DNA from: an uncultured Pelagibacteraceae bacterium
Lineage (GTDB): Bacteria > Pseudomonadota > Alphaproteobacteria > Pelagibacterales > Pelagibacteraceae
Direction: 5' to 3'
Assembly (NCBI GenBank): GCA_902537055.1
Contig: CACAZW010000007.1
Coordinates: 1-63,975, forward strand
DNA: 63,975 nt
Part shown: one piece after another, positions 9,464 through 17,487 of the stretch
Position numbering within the stretch: position 1 is the first letter of the stretch
Layout of the letters: each line of letters opens with the position of its first letter
Made by a program: the position numbers and the translations under genes
Notes under the pieces: generated by a model
What the model was told of the DNA's origin: nothing
The model's database searches: none
Seen by the model: only the letters and a program-made list of their open reading frames with translations

Positions 9464-10174
9464 CTATGAAAGTTTTGATCTACCACCATCGACAGCAATA
9501 ATTTGTCCTGTAACCCAAGAACTGTCTTCAGTTATTAGAAATTTTGCAAGCGAAGCCGAGTCTTTACCTTCTCCAAGTCTTTTTAATGGATGGGCTTTTG
9601 CTATACCATCAGCTAAAACTTTATTTTTAAGCATTGGCTCTGCAATTTTTGAATTAGTTAAACTTGGAGCAATGCAATTTACTCTTATATTAGGAGCAAA
9701 TTCTGCTGCTAAAGAAACAGTTAATCCTTCAACAGCTGCTTTAGTTGAAGCTATAATTGCATGATTTGTAAAACCCCTTTGAGCAGCAACAGTTGAAAAC
9801 AAAACAATCGATCCTTTATTTTTTTTTAAACTTTCTTGATAACCTTTAATTAAATCTACTGCAGAATATAAATTTAGTTTCATACATTTTGTAAAATCTT
9901 GTTCTGAAACCATTCTCAAAGGCTTTAAATCAATTGAACCAACACAATAAGCTATACCTTTGATATCATCTATTTCGGACTTAATCTTTTCAACAAAACC
10001 ATTTTCTAAAACATCAGAGACTGTATATTTACAATTTAGTTTTTCAGACAAAGATTTTGTTCTTTCTTCATCCCTACCGATTAAATGTACTTCTTTCCCG
10101 GCTGCGTATAACTGTTCGGCTAAATTAGATCCGATAGATCCTGTCGCACCTACTACTAAATATTTTTCTGACAT
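9464..10174 (-). CDS. Short-chain dehydrogenase/reductase-like protein lacking the catalytic Tyr
   Basis: A 236-residue Rossmann-fold protein with the SDR nucleotide-binding loop VGATGSIGSNLAE and a normal C-terminal end (SSWVTGQIIAVDGG). The Ser of the catalytic centre can be matched to LFSTVAAQ. In the usual YxxxK element the sequence reads HAIIASTKAAVEG: the Lys is present, but the residue four positions before it is Ile. The enzyme therefore either uses another acid or is a non-catalytic or altered SDR. It is in a two-gene unit with the sugar dehydrogenase. Substrate unknown. Confidence 0.85.
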   Translation of the reverse strand: MSEKYLVVGATGSIGSNLAEQLYAAGKEVHLIGRDEERTKSLSEKLNCKYTVSDVLENGFVEKIKSEIDDIKGIAYCVGSIDLKPLRMVSEQDFTKCMKLNLYSAVDLIKGYQESLKKNKGSIVLFSTVAAQRGFTNHAIIASTKAAVEGLTVSLAAEFAPNIRVNCIAPSLTNSKIAEPMLKNKVLADGIAKAHPLKRLGEGKDSASLAKFLITEDSSWVTGQIIAVDGGRSKLS

Positions 10175-10201
10175 AAATTTTTAAAAAGTTATATATAGTT
10201 A

Positions 10202-11692
10202 ATGAAATTATTTTTTCTACTTGGAAATCAGCTTTTCTCAGAGAAATATCTAGAAAAGTACAGAAAAGACCACTTTTTCTTTATGGCTGAAGATTATCAG
10301 CTCTGTACGTACGAAAAGCATCATAAACAAAAGATATTATTGTTCTTATCTTGCATGCGATCTCACGCAGATAGACTAAAAAAAAATAAATTTAAATTAG
10401 AATATTCTTCGATCGAGGATAAACCTTTCAAGCTGGATTACACAGAAAAATTAAAAAAAATAATTAAAGCAAAAAAAATTAAAGAAATTTCAAGTTTCGA
10501 AATTGAGGATAAGTTTTTTGAAAATAAAATTAACAATTTTTTAAAAAGGGAAAAAATTAAATGGAATATTATTCAAACACCAATGTTTTTAAATTCTAGA
10601 GAAAAATTTAAAAACTATTTATCAAAATCAAAAAAACCTTTTATGGCAGTTTTTTATAAAGATACTAGAAGAGATTTGGATATACTCATGAAAAAAGATG
10701 GTAATCCAGAAGGAGGCAAATGGAGTTTTGACGAAGAAAATCGAAATAAACTTCCAAAAAATATATCTATACCCAAATTTCCTAAAATTACTGAGACTGT
10801 TCATACGAAAAAACTAAAAATTTTAATTGATAAAAACTTTAAAAGTCACCCAGGTAATACGAAAGATTTTTGGTTTGCTACGGAATATGATGATGTAATT
10901 AAATTATTAAATTTTTTTATTAAAGAGAAATCAAATTTATTTGGGGATTATGAAGATGCAGTTGATCAGAAAGACAATATATTATTTCATAGTGCTTTAA
11001 GTCCTTACATCAATTTAGGTCTTATCACTCCAGAATTTATCATTAAAAAAGTTTTAGATTTTCACAACAAAAATAAAATAAGATTAAATTCCTTAGAAGG
11101 TTATATTCGTCAAGTAATCGGATGGAGAGAATTTATGAGGGGAATATATCAAAGCTATTCAAAAGAAATGGAAACTAGAAATTTTTTTAAACAAAATAGA
11201 AAAATGAAAAACTCATGGTACGAAGGAACAACAGGATTACCACCTTTAGATTATGCTATTAAAAATGCATTGAATTATGGTTGGTCACATCATATTGAAA
11301 GGTTAATGATCTTATCAAACATAATGAATTTATGTGAAGTTAAGCCAACATATGTTTACAAATGGTTTATGGAAATGTTTGTGGATTCCTCTGACTGGGT
11401 AATGGTCCCGAATGTTTATGGAATGGGGCTTTTCAGTGATGGGGGAATATTTGCAACAAAACCATATATTTGCGGCTCCGCTTATTTCATGAAAATGATG
11501 GATTTTAAAAAAGGAGAATGGTGCAATACCATGGATGGTCTTTATTGGAGATTCATAAATAGAAATAGAGCCTTCTTTTTAAAAAATCCCAGACTTTCTA
11601 TGATGGTTAGAATTTTCGATAAAATGAAACCTGATAGAAAAAAATTAATTTTAGCTGAGGCAGAAAAATTTATTAAACAAAATACTGCATAG
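10202..11692 (+). CDS. Cryptochrome/photolyase-family protein (DPRP / FeS-BCP group) without visible iron-sulfur ligands
   Basis: A 496-residue flavoprotein related to the bacterial 6-4 photolyase and cryptochrome group (PhrB-like), which binds FAD and repairs DNA or senses light. The N-terminal half is an alpha/beta domain (FFLLGNQLFSEK). The C-terminal half carries HSALSPYINLGLITP, RQVIGWREFMRGIY, WSHHIERLMIL and a KPYICGSAYF segment, all typical of this group. Known members carry four Cys for a 4Fe-4S cluster, including a CxxC-x12-C loop before YW. Here that loop is short (KKGEWCNTMDGLYW) and only scattered Cys are present (378, 424, 441), so the cluster is probably absent. A DUF2256 gene overlaps its stop. 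Confidence 0.87.
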   Translation: MKLFFLLGNQLFSEKYLEKYRKDHFFFMAEDYQLCTYEKHHKQKILLFLSCMRSHADRLKKNKFKLEYSSIEDKPFKLDYTEKLKKIIKAKKIKEISSFEIEDKFFENKINNFLKREKIKWNIIQTPMFLNSREKFKNYLSKSKKPFMAVFYKDTRRDLDILMKKDGNPEGGKWSFDEENRNKLPKNISIPKFPKITETVHTKKLKILIDKNFKSHPGNTKDFWFATEYDDVIKLLNFFIKEKSNLFGDYEDAVDQKDNILFHSALSPYINLGLITPEFIIKKVLDFHNKNKIRLNSLEGYIRQVIGWREFMRGIYQSYSKEMETRNFFKQNRKMKNSWYEGTTGLPPLDYAIKNALNYGWSHHIERLMILSNIMNLCEVKPTYVYKWFMEMFVDSSDWVMVPNVYGMGLFSDGGIFATKPYICGSAYFMKMMDFKKGEWCNTMDGLYWRFINRNRAFFLKNPRLSMMVRIFDKMKPDRKKLILAEAEKFIKQNTA

Positions 11693-11820
11693 TGAGAAAA
11701 GAAAATTTACCCACAAAAATTTGCCCTGTATGTAAGAGACCTTTTACTTGGAGAAAAAAATGGAAATTAAACTGGGATAAAGTGAAATATTGTTCTAAGA
11801 AATGTTCAAAGAACAACTAA
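11692..11820 (+). CDS. DUF2256 small zinc-ribbon-like protein
   Basis: A 42-residue peptide that begins at a GTG overlapping the photolyase stop by one base (TAGTG). It contains ICPVCKRPFTWRKKW and KYCSKKCSKNN, i.e. a CxxC...CxxxC arrangement expected to bind one zinc ion, with a highly basic middle. This pattern is that of DUF2256, whose members are commonly found next to photolyase/cryptochrome genes. The overlap implies translational coupling and a joint role, perhaps binding nucleic acid or the photolyase. The function of the family is not known. Confidence 0.85.
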   Translation: MRKENLPTKICPVCKRPFTWRKKWKLNWDKVKYCSKKCSKNN

Positions 11821-11890
11821 GAATTTAATTTTAATAATTATTTAATCTTTCTGAAATAATTTTGTATCTTATTTAAATTATAAATTTTTC

Positions 11891-13279
11891 ATGCAAAGAA
11901 ATTTAGTACTAATTCTATTATTAATACTTTTCAACAGTTCACAATCTCTAGCAAAAACATTTAATGTCAAAAATTCAAAAGATTCTGGTCCTGAAAGTCT
12001 AAGGCATGCACTTTTAAAGGCATCTAAAAGTAAAGAATCATCAAAAATATTAATTACAACTGAAGATGAAATAATTATTAATTCAACTTTAGAATATACA
12101 GGACTACAACCCCTAGATATAGTAGGGTCAGGACAGTCTATTAAAACTACCCAAAATCAAACACTCCTCTTTATTTCAAATGGTGCTGACCTTACAATAT
12201 CTAATTTAAATTTTTATGGAGTAGGTGGATTTAGTATTAAAAAAGGAGGATGGGGCAAAGGTATATTTGTAGATGTTAGAGACGACCAAAAAGGTTTAGT
12301 AAATGTAATTTTAAATAACGTTTCTGTTAACGATGTTGCCAGTCATGGAATTCATATTTCTGACTGCAGTCTAGCCGATGACTGTGGTGGTGGACAAGGC
12401 GGTGGGGGAGAAGGTTCAGATGCTTCCATTAAAGTTGTAGTTGATAATTTAACAATTAGTAATGTAGGAAATGGAAGATTTGATGCGGATGGATTTAGGA
12501 TTGATGAAAGAGGCATTGGTGATATCGATTTCAAAGCAAGTAACTCTCTGTTTACTCTTGTTGGTGCGGATGGAGTTGAGTTAGATGAAGGTAATGCTGG
12601 AAATGTTAATGCTACAGTAAATAATTCATCTTTTGTTTTAAATGGAGCATATTGTGATCCAAAACTTTTAAAACCATTTATGCCCAAACAAGATGAAGGT
12701 GAATTTGATGATAATGTGAGAAAAGAAGACAGTATACCTGGAAAGATTAAGGGTACCCCAGATGATAGATGTTTTGAGAGAGAAGTTGATTTGTATGACT
12801 CTGGTTTTGTTAAAGAATTTGAATTTGGCATAGATTTAGATGATGGTTTTGATATTGATGAAGCTGGTCCCGGAAATTTAGTTGTTACCATTAATAACTC
12901 ATTTATAAATGGAAATTTAGACGAAGGTTTAGATTTTGATGAAGCAAATAATGGTGATATATTTTTAACTATCAACAACACTATTTCTATAAATAACACA
13001 GACGATGGTTTTAAAAATTCTGAAGAAGATGATGGTTCAGTTATAGCAAGTATTGATGGTGTAATTGCTGTAAAAAATGGTGGTAAAGGAATTGTGCTTG
13101 AAGAGGAAGGTGTAGGTGATGTGAGAGCGTTTATTGAAAGTACAATTACAAACACCAATGATGATAGTGATAAAACTGGATTAGAGGCAGTGCAAGAAGA
13201 TGTTGGATCTGGTATTATAAAAATTGTTAATTCTCAGTTGTTTGATGGTATTGATGCTGAAGGTGTCCAGCTAAAATAG
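11891..13279 (+). CDS. Secreted right-handed beta-helix protein with acidic 27-residue repeats
   Basis: A 462-residue exported protein with a signal peptide ending near SQSLA-K. The sequence alternates short strands and Asn/Gly/Asp turns, as in pectate-lyase-type parallel beta helices. From residue 200 onward, coils of almost exactly 27 residues recur with a consensus like DGxxxDExxxGDixxxxxNSxxxxN. An interruption near 255-310 carries two Cys and charged residues, and a Gly-rich insert (GGGQGGGGEG) lies near 167-176. No catalytic pattern of a known polysaccharide lyase was recognised. The stacked Asp/Glu could bind calcium. It may act at the cell surface; no function can be assigned. Confidence 0.75.
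   Translation: MQRNLVLILLLILFNSSQSLAKTFNVKNSKDSGPESLRHALLKASKSKESSKILITTEDEIIINSTLEYTGLQPLDIVGSGQSIKTTQNQTLLFISNGADLTISNLNFYGVGGFSIKKGGWGKGIFVDVRDDQKGLVNVILNNVSVNDVASHGIHISDCSLADDCGGGQGGGGEGSDASIKVVVDNLTISNVGNGRFDADGFRIDERGIGDIDFKASNSLFTLVGADGVELDEGNAGNVNATVNNSSFVLNGAYCDPKLLKPFMPKQDEGEFDDNVRKEDSIPGKIKGTPDDRCFEREVDLYDSGFVKEFEFGIDLDDGFDIDEAGPGNLVVTINNSFINGNLDEGLDFDEANNGDIFLTINNTISINNTDDGFKNSEEDDGSVIASIDGVIAVKNGGKGIVLEEEGVGDVRAFIESTITNTNDDSDKTGLEAVQEDVGSGIIKIVNSQLFDGIDAEGVQLK
12488..13279 (+). repeat. Coding 27-residue (81 base) repeat array in the beta-helix gene
   Basis: Successive units begin DGFRIDER, DGVELDEG, then after an insertion DGFDIDEA, EGLDFDEA, DGFKNSEE, KGIVLEEE and TGLEAVQE. Five of the units are exactly 27 residues long by my count; two are 28-30. 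The repeat is visible in protein rather than as exact DNA copies, so it is an old structural repeat rather than a recent tandem expansion. Confidence 0.7.
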
Positions 13280-13280
13280 A

Positions 13281-13511
13281 TTAACAACAAGAACAACTTG
13301 TCTTTTTCTCTGATTTTTTTTCTTCAATTACTTCTTCCCTAGCTGCTGATTGTTCAAGAATTTTTGCTGCTTCAGCTTCTTTCTCTTTTAATATTTTATT
13401 TTCAATGTATGCGTAAAGAGAGTTGAAACCTAATTTTGAAGCTTTCTTATCTTCGTAATTCCTTCTGCCTTTAAGATTTTCAATAATTTCAAGAACTTGC
13501 GGGTTATACAT
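13281..13511 (-). CDS. Small charged protein of unknown function with Cys-rich end
   Basis: A 76-residue protein I do not recognise. It is mostly helical by composition: an N-terminal segment with NPQVLEIIENLKGRRNYEDKKASKLGF, a Lys/Glu-rich middle with coiled-coil character (about 38-65) and a terminal TSCSCC. The four terminal residues with three Cys could bind metal or form disulfides, or be a modification site. It lacks a signal peptide. It is convergent with the beta-helix gene and precedes nothing in an operon; 41 bases separate it from the upstream photolyase-like gene on the same strand. Confidence 0.6.
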   Translation of the reverse strand: MYNPQVLEIIENLKGRRNYEDKKASKLGFNSLYAYIENKILKEKEAEAAKILEQSAAREEVIEEKKSEKKTSCSCC

Positions 13512-13552
13512 ATTATTGTTATCTCATAATTTTGATAATTTACAATAGTTCT

Positions 13553-14695
13553 TTAAAAAAATTCTTTAATTATAGTTGGTATATACTTTTTGAAATTAAA
13601 AAAACCTTTATTGCAATATTTCCAAGAACTCCGGTCTAAATTACGATAAAGAAATTTTATATTATTTATTCCTTGAGAAGTTAAAAAATCTAAGTTTTCT
13701 CCAACACAAGGATATAAAAAATAACTATTCTCAATTGTTTTAAGCTTACCAATATCAATAACTCCACAATCCAAAGATTTTTCATCCAACCTTCTTTTTT
13801 GATCTTGAATTAAATTAGTCTTAAATTTCACTGTTTTTTCACTAAGTTTAATATTTCTACTGTCGTTATTATTATTAACTAAATAAATCTTTTTAAATTT
13901 ATGGTCTTTGAAATCAGTCAACTCAAAAGAAAGATTATTATCAAAAATAATTAAATTTTGCTCATCCAAACTTACTGGATTACTAAAATCTTTTAAGACA
14001 GCCTTGTATATTTTCTTGCTAACTTTAGGTGGCGCATTCTCATTTAAATTAATGTTATTAAATCTGTTATTAGTAAATTTTTTTATATTCCATTCACTTG
14101 CCAAATAATGCTTACCTTGTGTTTGTATCCCAGCAACCCATCTCCATCCTAATGTATTAGATGCTGCATCTCCATCATAGAGATGCTTCATAAAAAATTC
14201 AGCTCCTAATTGCCAAGGTAAATTTAAAGTAAAAATCCAGATACTGGCAAACCACATTCTTGTATGATTATGAAGGTAATTAAATTCTTTTAATTCTTTA
14301 ACCCATTCATTAAAACATTCTATATTTGTATTTCCATCAATGGCATTTAAATAATCTTTACTATCTTTGTATTTTTCTCTTATAATTTTTAGTTCTATTA
14401 TATAATCTGTCCATACATTAGGTCTTAATTCTAACCATCCTTTCCAATAAGTACGCCACAAAACCTCCTGAATAAATTTTTCATTTTTAGAAAATGAAAA
14501 TTTCTTTAAGGCTTTATCTATAACTTCTAACTCATTTAATATTCCATGAGATATATATGGAGAAATACAAGATATATTTGATCTTTTATCTGGACCAAAA
14601 TCAAAATTTCTCAATCTTGAATATTCAGAAAGATTATTTTCAACAAAATTATCTAGTTTATTAGTGGCTTGCGCCCGACTTGGTTCAAAATTCAT
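13553..14695 (-). CDS. Photolyase-like FAD-binding protein with the catalytic domain at the N-terminus
   Basis: A 380-residue protein. Residues about 1-235 match the C-terminal FAD-binding domain of class I photolyases: ISPYISHGIL, EVLWRTYWKGWLELRP, YLHNHTRMWFASIW, DGDAASNTLGWRWVAG and the asparagine-rich end near NIKKFTNNRF. The usual N-terminal antenna domain is missing. Instead the last 140 residues form what looks like an alpha/beta domain (strands NLIIFD, KKIYLV, CGVIDI). It could be a short photolyase or cryptochrome-like flavoprotein. argG is six bases upstream on the same strand. Repair activity is not proven by sequence. Confidence 0.82.
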   Translation of the reverse strand: MNFEPSRAQATNKLDNFVENNLSEYSRLRNFDFGPDKRSNISCISPYISHGILNELEVIDKALKKFSFSKNEKFIQEVLWRTYWKGWLELRPNVWTDYIIELKIIREKYKDSKDYLNAIDGNTNIECFNEWVKELKEFNYLHNHTRMWFASIWIFTLNLPWQLGAEFFMKHLYDGDAASNTLGWRWVAGIQTQGKHYLASEWNIKKFTNNRFNNINLNENAPPKVSKKIYKAVLKDFSNPVSLDEQNLIIFDNNLSFELTDFKDHKFKKIYLVNNNNDSRNIKLSEKTVKFKTNLIQDQKRRLDEKSLDCGVIDIGKLKTIENSYFLYPCVGENLDFLTSQGINNIKFLYRNLDRSSWKYCNKGFFNFKKYIPTIIKEFF

Positions 14696-14701
14696 GATAT
14701 T

Positions 14702-15886
14702 TTATTTTAATTTTTTCTTGTGAAAATTAATAAATCTTTCAACATTTGATTTATTAAAAGTTTTATTTTCCTCAAATGAAACTTTTTTCATAGAATAAGC
14801 TGAACTTTTAGTTATTCTCGAATGAATAATAACATTCCCTTTATATAACCTCAATTTAACTGATCCATTAACTTTAGTTCTCTTAAGATCTACAATTCTT
14901 TGTATTTTAAATCTCTCTTTAGAAAACCAATATCCATTGTAAATAAGTTCCGCATACCTAGGCATAACTTTCTCTTTCTTATGCATTGTATCTTTGTCAA
15001 GTGTAACAGACTCTATGGCCCTATGAGCATGCATTAATAAAGTTCCGCCTGGTGTTTCGTATACACCTCTTGATTTAATACCGATAAATCTATTTTCTAC
15101 TAGATCAACTCTTCCAACAGCATTTTTTCCAGCTATGTCGTTTAATTTTCCAAGCAATTTAGATGGAGATAATTTTTTCCCATTCACTGCAATCGGGTCT
15201 CCACCTTTAAAGTCTATTTTTACAATTGAAGATTTATTAGGTGCTTTTTCTGGAGATACCGTTCTTTGAAAGATAAAGTCAGGTGCAGAGTTTTTTGGAT
15301 TTTCTAAAAACTTTCCTTCTGTTGATGTATGAAAAATATTATCGTCTACTGAAAAAGGTGGCGCTCCTTTCTTGTCTTTAGGTATTTCAATTTTATTTTT
15401 TTTTGCATAATTAATTAGATCTGATCTAGATTTCAGCTTCCAAATTCTCCAAGGCGCAATAATTTTTATTTTAGGACCAAAATAATGATAACCTAATTCA
15501 AACCTTACTTGATCATTTCCTTTTCCTGTTGATCCATGAGACACAGCATAGGCTTTAAATTTTTTAGCAATTCTAATTTGATCTTTGGCTATTAAAGGTC
15601 TAGCAATTGAGGTCCCAAGCAAATAAACACCCTCATATATTGCATGGCCCCTAATCATTGGATAAACATAATCTTTTACAAAAATATCTTTTAGATCTTG
15701 AATAATAATATTTTTTACACCAAGTTTTTTTGCGTTTCTGAAAATTTTATTTCTATCTATTTCTTGACCAATGTCTGCAGTATAACAAATTACTTCTGCA
15801 TCATAATTTTCCTGTAACCATTTTAATATGATTGATGTGTCCAGACCGCCAGAATAGGCAAGAACTATCTTTTTCTTAGATTTCAT
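14702..15886 (-). CDS. argG: Argininosuccinate synthase
   Basis: Catalyses ATP-dependent condensation of citrulline and aspartate, the penultimate step of arginine synthesis. The 394-residue length is normal. Signatures are the PP-loop LAYSGGLDTSIILKWL at the N-terminus, GTSIARPLIAK, SHGSTGKGNDQVRFE and the GRVDLVENRFIGIKSRG segment. It lies between the photolyase-like gene (six bases downstream) and an IalB-like gene (three bases upstream), all minus strand, so they may share a transcript though the functions look unrelated. argH is not in the window. Confidence 0.97.
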   Translation of the reverse strand: MKSKKKIVLAYSGGLDTSIILKWLQENYDAEVICYTADIGQEIDRNKIFRNAKKLGVKNIIIQDLKDIFVKDYVYPMIRGHAIYEGVYLLGTSIARPLIAKDQIRIAKKFKAYAVSHGSTGKGNDQVRFELGYHYFGPKIKIIAPWRIWKLKSRSDLINYAKKNKIEIPKDKKGAPPFSVDDNIFHTSTEGKFLENPKNSAPDFIFQRTVSPEKAPNKSSIVKIDFKGGDPIAVNGKKLSPSKLLGKLNDIAGKNAVGRVDLVENRFIGIKSRGVYETPGGTLLMHAHRAIESVTLDKDTMHKKEKVMPRYAELIYNGYWFSKERFKIQRIVDLKRTKVNGSVKLRLYKGNVIIHSRITKSSAYSMKKVSFEENKTFNKSNVERFINFHKKKLK

Positions 15887-15889
15887 TAT

Positions 15890-16390
15890 TTAACTGCAGC
15901 TTTTTTTAGCTGCGTTGTATGCTTTAGTGAAGCCCATCAAGGAATAGTGATCAATTGTTTGAGAACCAGATTTATTATATCCAGTAACCATTAATCTAGA
16001 GGCCTTTTTCATTCTTTTAACAACTTTTTTTTCAATTTTATTGCTTGAAATCCATGCAAAATTATCTTGAGCTATATCAAATTTATATTTTGATTTACCA
16101 GAGCTAGCTGTAATTGAATTTTGACTGTTGTATTCATAGCCTGACGTTGTGCTTACTTCGTCTTTAATTTTATCAGATGGTCTGAAAGTCACAAATAATC
16201 TTGCATCTCTATCATTTTTTTTTGGAGATTGAAGAACAGGTTTAGATTGAGCAAAACATACTTTACTATCCCCATTAGTAACAACAATTGCATCCCAGTC
16301 TTTAAATGTTCCTATTTTATTTAATTCTTCTGAATAAGAAGTTGATCCTAATAAGAGAATAAAAAAAATTATCTTAAAAATTATGGACAT
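15890..16390 (-). CDS. Invasion-associated locus B (IalB)-like secreted protein
   Basis: A 166-residue exported protein with a signal peptide (IIFKIIFFILLLGSTSYS). The pattern of the IalB family, widespread in alphaproteobacteria, can be followed: FKDWDAIVV near the start, a KVCFAQSKP segment, a beta-rich middle, and KASRLMVTGYNKSGSQTIDHYSLMGFTKAY with a late Cys that probably pairs with the first. The name comes from Bartonella, but family members in free-living bacteria are general periplasmic or surface proteins of unclear role. Its ATG lies ten bases inside the end of the upstream aldo/keto reductase gene. Confidence 0.75.
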   Translation of the reverse strand: MSIIFKIIFFILLLGSTSYSEELNKIGTFKDWDAIVVTNGDSKVCFAQSKPVLQSPKKNDRDARLFVTFRPSDKIKDEVSTTSGYEYNSQNSITASSGKSKYKFDIAQDNFAWISSNKIEKKVVKRMKKASRLMVTGYNKSGSQTIDHYSLMGFTKAYNAAKKSCS

Positions 16391-17415
16391 GGATTTGGAT
16401 ATTTTTTTTGAATTTCATTAATTTCATTAATTATTTCTTTATCAAGATTCACTTTTACACTTTCTATGTTTGTTTTCAACTGCTCCATTGTTGTTGCACC
16501 AATAATAACGCTAGACATAAAATCCTGTATCTCACAAAATTTTATACACATTTGACTCATATCAATGTTGTATTTTTCACTAATTTTAAAATATTCTTCA
16601 ACAGCTTCATTAGTATTTGGTTTTCGATATCTTGTCCAAAAATCCCAATCTCTTTCCATCCGAGATCCTTTTGGAAATTGCTTATTTCTATATTTGCCAC
16701 TTAAAAAACCACTGGCTAAAGGAGAATAAGATAAGCAGCCAATATTTTCTCTTATAGACACTTCAGCTAATCCAACTTCATATGACCTATTTAATAAACT
16801 ATAGGGATTTTGTATGGACATCATTCTAGGCAAACTCCTTTCCTTTGAAAGTTTGAGATAATTCATAACACCCCAAGGAGTTTCATTAGATAAACCTACA
16901 TGTCTTATTTTACCTTGCTCAATATACTTTTGTAATTCAACCAACACGTCTTCGAATTTATTCCATTCATTTTCTTTATGCACGTAACCCAGTCTTCCAA
17001 AATTGTTTACATTTCTTTCTGGCCAGTGAAGCTGATATAAATCTATATAATCAGTTTTAAGTCTTTTAAGGCTGTTATGAAGTGCAGTTTCGAGATTCTT
17101 CCCTACAAAACTATTTTCACCATTTCTAATATAATCTCTCGCAGGACCACAAACTTTAGTTGCAAGTATCACATCTTTTCTTTTTTTTGTTTTTTCAAAC
17201 CAATTTCCAATGATCGTTTCTGTATGACCAAAAGTTTCAGCTTTAGGAGGTACCGCATAAAGTTCTGCTGTATCCCAAAAATTAACCCCATTTTCTAGTG
17301 AGAAATCCATTTGTTCGAAGGCCTCCTCTTGGCTATTTTGTTCACCCCAAGTCATAGTGCCGAGACAAATTGTGCTAATATCTATATCAGTTGTTCCTAA
17401 TTTTTTATAATTCAT
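16381..17415 (-). CDS. Aldo/keto reductase, Tas-like
   Basis: A 344-residue NADPH-dependent (beta/alpha)8 oxidoreductase. Visible family elements are ICLGTMTWGEQN, the catalytic Asp and Tyr in FWDTAELYA, the Lys in LATKVCG, the His in LYQLHWPER, VGLSNETPWGV and the cofactor-binding VIIGATTMEQLKTNI. The TMTWGEQNS and DTAELYAVPP wording is characteristic of the Tas group of E. coli. Substrates of that group are not well defined. It is divergent from the Bax-inhibitor-1 gene, with 72 bases between start codons that must hold both promoters. Confidence 0.92.
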   Translation of the reverse strand: MNYKKLGTTDIDISTICLGTMTWGEQNSQEEAFEQMDFSLENGVNFWDTAELYAVPPKAETFGHTETIIGNWFEKTKKRKDVILATKVCGPARDYIRNGENSFVGKNLETALHNSLKRLKTDYIDLYQLHWPERNVNNFGRLGYVHKENEWNKFEDVLVELQKYIEQGKIRHVGLSNETPWGVMNYLKLSKERSLPRMMSIQNPYSLLNRSYEVGLAEVSIRENIGCLSYSPLASGFLSGKYRNKQFPKGSRMERDWDFWTRYRKPNTNEAVEEYFKISEKYNIDMSQMCIKFCEIQDFMSSVIIGATTMEQLKTNIESVKVNLDKEIINEINEIQKKYPNPCP

Positions 17416-17487
17416 TAAATATTAAGTATTTGTTACCTATATTTTGACTGCTTGAAAAATTTAAAATTTATTACTATATATTTAATT

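Noticed and set aside
12352..13158. A 268-codon open frame on the minus strand inside the beta-helix gene
   Set aside because: Ser/Pro-rich and without a start region or family look; it mirrors the Asp/Gly-rich repeats on the plus strand.
17452..17487. TTG start extending the Bax-inhibitor-1 protein by 12 residues
   Set aside because: A weaker start codon and residues not resembling the family; the ATG at 17488 is closer to the conserved core.
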